Below, in pieces: positions 61,361 to 64,000 of a DNA stretch of 64,000 nucleotides; position 1 is the first letter of the stretch; every line of letters starts with the position of its first letter. A program made the position numbers and the translations under genes. The stretch spans positions 62,001 through 126,000 of the forward strand of contig NZ_LOPY01000062.1 of NCBI RefSeq assembly GCF_001469895.1. The letters run 5' to 3'. Under the pieces are notes generated by a model, which ran no database searches, was not told the DNA's origin, and was given only the letters and a program-made list of their open reading frames with translations. Source of the DNA: Pseudoalteromonas sp. XI10. GTDB taxonomy: Bacteria; Pseudomonadota; Gammaproteobacteria; Enterobacterales; Alteromonadaceae.

Positions 61361-62176
61361 ATGGCTGACTACGCAATTGGTGACTTACAAGGCTGTTACA
61401 GTGAATTTGATGCGTTACTAAAACGTGTCAACTTCAACCCAAGCCAAGATCACCTTTACTTAGTTGGCGATATTGTTGCTCGAGGCCCTGATTCACTCGC
61501 TTGCCTCGAGCGCCTTCATACTATGCAAGGCAGTGTAACTATTACTCTTGGTAATCATGATTTACACCTAATTGCTTGTCATTATCTAAATAAACCAGCA
61601 AACCCTAAAGATAAGCTTGCAGATGTTTTTGACAGCCCAAAGCTCCCTGAATATATTCATTTTTTGCAACAACAGCCATTAGCGATTTGGCTTGAACGCT
61701 ATGACATGCTGATAAGCCATGCTGGCTTAAACCCAAATTGGTCAATAAAAAAAGCATTAAAACGCGCTCGCTTTGCCGAAAGTTGCTACCAAGGTAGTGA
61801 TGCCCATCATTACTTTGCCAATATGTATGACCCTCACCCATTAGAATGGCAATCAACGCTACCTAGCGAGGCTAAATTTCGTTATATCGTTAATTACTTC
61901 ACGCGCATGCGCTTCGTTAATTTGCTTGGTGAACTCGATTTCAGCAATAAAACCAGCATTAGTGAAGATAGTTCAATAATTCCTTGGTTTGAGCATCCAA
62001 ATATAAGTAAGCTCAAGCAACAGATCACATTTGGTCACTGGGCTGCTTTAGAAGGTAAAGTTAAAGCCGAAAATATTCATGCCCTCGACACTGGCTGTGT
62101 ATGGGGAGGCGCGATGACCCTCATGGAACTCAGCCAAAAAGACTGTTTTGTCGAAAAATCCCACTCTTTTATCTAA
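61361..62176 (+). CDS. apaH: Symmetrical bis(5'-nucleosyl)-tetraphosphatase ApaH
   Basis: ApaH splits Ap4A and related dinucleotides to two ADP; in E. coli it also removes Np4 caps from RNA. The 271-residue metallophosphoesterase has YAIGDLQGCYSEFDALL (residues 4-20), LVGDIVARGPDSLACL near residue 34 and TLGNHDLHLIACH near residue 62, supplying the metal ligands. ISHAGLNPNW near residue 119 follows. It is the last gene of the lptD-to-apaH group; no clear terminator was seen. Confidence 0.96.
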   Translation: MADYAIGDLQGCYSEFDALLKRVNFNPSQDHLYLVGDIVARGPDSLACLERLHTMQGSVTITLGNHDLHLIACHYLNKPANPKDKLADVFDSPKLPEYIHFLQQQPLAIWLERYDMLISHAGLNPNWSIKKALKRARFAESCYQGSDAHHYFANMYDPHPLEWQSTLPSEAKFRYIVNYFTRMRFVNLLGELDFSNKTSISEDSSIIPWFEHPNISKLKQQITFGHWAALEGKVKAENIHALDTGCVWGGAMTLMELSQKDCFVEKSHSFI

Positions 62177-62258
62177 ATAAACTGAAAAATAGCTGAACAT
62201 CTGTTAGATTTATAACAATTAAAGTTAATTTAATTTAAAGCTAATTAAATTTAAACAC

Positions 62259-62285
62259 TTAACTAATTGGCAACCTTGCCGATAA
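62259..62285 (+). promoter_or_regulatory. Sigma-28 (FliA) type promoter of the chemotaxis gene
   Basis: A perfect flagellar -10 element GCCGATAA lies at 62278-62285. Upstream, TTAACTAA (62259-62266) is a partial match to the -35 TAAAGTTT at the standard 11-base spacing; shifting by one gives TAAC. It sits 33 bases before the ATG of the methyl-accepting protein, as expected for a late flagellar/chemotaxis gene. Confidence 0.75.
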
Positions 62286-62317
62286 GTTTTGATTAGTACT
62301 ATTTTCTGGAATTACAT

Positions 62318-64000
62318 ATGAACTTGACCGTTAGACAGCGTATTTGGGGTGGCTTTATTGTTATTACGTTACTCCTGCTATTTATTGGTGGTAACTCGTT
62401 GATCAGAATTACCAACATTGATCAATCGACACAGCGAGTTAATCAGCTGTCATTACCGGCCCTCGACAAAAGTTATGAGTTGCAGGTTGAATTCATCCTG
62501 ATGAGTAAATCAGCGCAAGCGAGTTTTTACACCACATCACAAGATGAATTAGCAACTATTCGCAAGAACTTTACCGAGCAGAAAAAGCGTTACGATAGCT
62601 CTTATCAAGACCTACAACAAATAGTGAGTAACGACCCTAAATTAAAACAAAGCAGTCAAGAAGTTGAGCAAACTTATAAGCGCTTTGCCAAGTCTGTCGA
62701 TAACCTTTTTAAGGATAAACAAACTCAACTTGAACTTAACAATACGCTGCGCACCCAGCTTGAAGATATTGAGATCAGCGCAGAAGATGCTAACTCTGTT
62801 GTGCTTGATATCATTGATATTGATGGTCTTGAAGAGAACAATTCACGTGCCTACCAAGCTGCTAACAACATGGAAAACAACTTCCAGTCGGTAGTGACTA
62901 ACAGTACCGATATGCTAACGGTTAAAACTCTTAACACGTTAGATATCGTGAAAAACGAACAAATTTATTATTTAGAAGAAGTTGAACGAAGCCTTGGCCT
63001 AATCCGCCCTGCTGTCATTGAAAGTAATGGTGATTTATATAACGACCTAAACGGTTATGTTGAGAACCTTGTAAATAATGTACGTGGCAACAACAGCCTA
63101 TCAGCAAATAAAAAGCGTTTAATTGATGCAATTGCACAAACTCAAGCTGAGCTGGCAAATGCAGAAAAATCAACAACTGAAGCTCTAAAACAACTTAAAG
63201 AGCTTGTCGACCAAGCAACTGTACTTGCCTTTGATCTACAGCAAGACGTTAGTGGTAACGTATCTACAGCAACCATTTGGACTTGGGTTGCCATGGTTAT
63301 CGCCACTTTAATAGCTATTGCTGTTGCAGCAGTTACTGTTAGCCGTATTACTAAACCACTTTCTGAAGTAAACCGTATTCTTGATATTGTTGCTAGCGGC
63401 GACATGACTCAACGCTTAGACGACTCAGCTAAAGACGAGTTCGGTGAACTATCACGTAGTTGTAATACGCTAATCGAAAGTTTACGTACGCTTATTCAAG
63501 GCATTATCTCTCGCTCTACACAGCTTGCAGCGGCTTCAGAGGAAACTTCTGCAATTACTGAAGAGTCAAGCCAAGCTATTCGTAACCAACAAGCGCAAGT
63601 TGAACAAGCTGCCACAGCAACCACTGAAATGAGCAGTACATCACAAGCGGTAAGCAGCAGTGCTCAACAGGCACTTAGCGAAATCAAGAACGCTGATAAA
63701 GAAGCTGACCGTGTTAAAGGCATTTCTTCACAAAACAAAGCGACTATTGAACAACTTGCCCGTGAAGTTGATGATGCTTCACAAGTTATCAATAAGCTAC
63801 ACAAAGATAGCGCATCAATTGGTGGCATCTTAGATGTTATTCGTGGCATTGCAGAGCAAACAAACCTACTTGCACTTAATGCAGCCATAGAGGCAGCCCG
63901 TGCCGGTGAACAAGGCCGAGGCTTCGCCGTAGTAGCTGACGAAGTACGCTCTCTAGCAAGCAAGACACAAGAGTCGACTCAAGAGATTCAAGCTATGATT
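62318..64000 (+). CDS. Methyl-accepting chemotaxis protein, N-terminal part
   Basis: This transducer is open at the right edge with 561 residues visible and no stop. Membrane helix 1 (about 13-27, GFIVITLLLLFIGG) and helix 2 (about 317-341, TWVAMVIATLIAIAVAAVTV) flank a large helical periplasmic sensor of about 285 residues. The size fits a two-bundle type such as HBM; the ligand is unknown. A HAMP domain and coiled coil lead to the signalling tip, with GIAEQTNLLALNAAIEAARA and GEQGRGFAVVADEVRSLA near residues 510-550. Glu/Gln-rich methylation-type helices are visible. It has its own sigma-28 type promoter. Confidence 0.95.
   Translation, partial: MNLTVRQRIWGGFIVITLLLLFIGGNSLIRITNIDQSTQRVNQLSLPALDKSYELQVEFILMSKSAQASFYTTSQDELATIRKNFTEQKKRYDSSYQDLQQIVSNDPKLKQSSQEVEQTYKRFAKSVDNLFKDKQTQLELNNTLRTQLEDIEISAEDANSVVLDIIDIDGLEENNSRAYQAANNMENNFQSVVTNSTDMLTVKTLNTLDIVKNEQIYYLEEVERSLGLIRPAVIESNGDLYNDLNGYVENLVNNVRGNNSLSANKKRLIDAIAQTQAELANAEKSTTEALKQLKELVDQATVLAFDLQQDVSGNVSTATIWTWVAMVIATLIAIAVAAVTVSRITKPLSEVNRILDIVASGDMTQRLDDSAKDEFGELSRSCNTLIESLRTLIQGIISRSTQLAAASEETSAITEESSQAIRNQQAQVEQAATATTEMSSTSQAVSSSAQQALSEIKNADKEADRVKGISSQNKATIEQLAREVDDASQVINKLHKDSASIGGILDVIRGIAEQTNLLALNAAIEAARAGEQGRGFAVVADEVRSLASKTQESTQEIQAMI

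Noticed and set aside
1..64000. CRISPR arrays, tRNA or rRNA genes, insertion sequences, prophage or toxin-antitoxin and defence clusters
   Set aside because: None could be recognised on either strand; gene order is that of a stable chromosome core, with no integrase, transposase or direct-repeat series seen.

Overview
The window is a stretch of core chromosome from a marine gammaproteobacterium of the order Alteromonadales. Gene content and order (nudF-yqiB-cpdA-yqiA-parE divergent from tolC; pilU/pilT divergent from yggS-proC-yggT; lptD-surA-pdxA-rsmA-apaG-apaH beside amgK-murU-djlA), moderate AT richness and protein similarity all fit Pseudoalteromonas or a close relative. This assignment is by recognition, not by a search. 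No rRNA, tRNA, CRISPR array, insertion sequence or prophage was found. Genes are dense and no gene-free stretch exceeds 300 bases; the longest is about 298 bases between the PhoH-like gene and rapA.

Layout. 1-541: start of a PQQ-type sugar dehydrogenase (minus, cut by the edge). 594-4931: minus-strand operon nudF-yqiB-cpdA-yqiA-parE. 5082-8091: tolC with a clear terminator, then lpxL and a TcpQ-like membrane-anchored protein. 8088-10874: glnE (minus). 10947-15208: DUF350 membrane protein, an unknown gene, rsmE, gshB, yqgE, ruvX. 15205-18266: pilT-pilU and an orphan periplasmic binding-like protein (minus). 18296-22614: yggS, proC, yggT, a DUF4426 gene, rdgB, hemW. 22655-26534: DUF885 lipoprotein peptidase, an unknown gene and a lone polysaccharide flippase. 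26523-31041: SIMPL protein (minus), a PatZ-like ADP-forming acyl-CoA ligase/acetyltransferase and a voltage-gated K+ channel-like protein.

31064-47685 is the most accessory-looking and signal-rich part. It holds a 1501-residue propeller-PAS-GGDEF-EAL protein behind a small DUF3283/GNAT pair. An orphan solute-binding protein, a DUF1289 protein and an acyltransferase follow. Next is a ZntR-like regulator plus SO_0444-type metal-efflux permease operon with a textbook MerR promoter. A hydroxyacid dehydrogenase, a DUF3192 lipoprotein, a hybrid histidine kinase overlapping a REC-GGDEF response regulator, and a PIN-PhoH protein complete it.

47985-64000 returns to housekeeping: rapA, a zinc-ribbon small membrane protein, rluA, a DUF3530 protein, djlA, murU, amgK, lptD, surA, pdxA, rsmA, apaG, apaH. 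It ends in a methyl-accepting chemotaxis protein, cut by the edge, with a sigma-28 type promoter.

Themes: outer-membrane biogenesis (tolC, lpxL, lptD, surA), cell-wall recycling (amgK-murU), type IV pilus retraction (pilT/pilU), nucleotide second messengers (cpdA for cAMP; at least one active-looking c-di-GMP synthase and one phosphodiesterase), and stress or metal response. I found no clearly new multi-gene defence or mobile system. The best leads are the Cys-Cys repeat metal exporter with its promoter, the kinase/cyclase pair, the degenerate-GGDEF giant protein, and a few uncharacterised small gene pairs.
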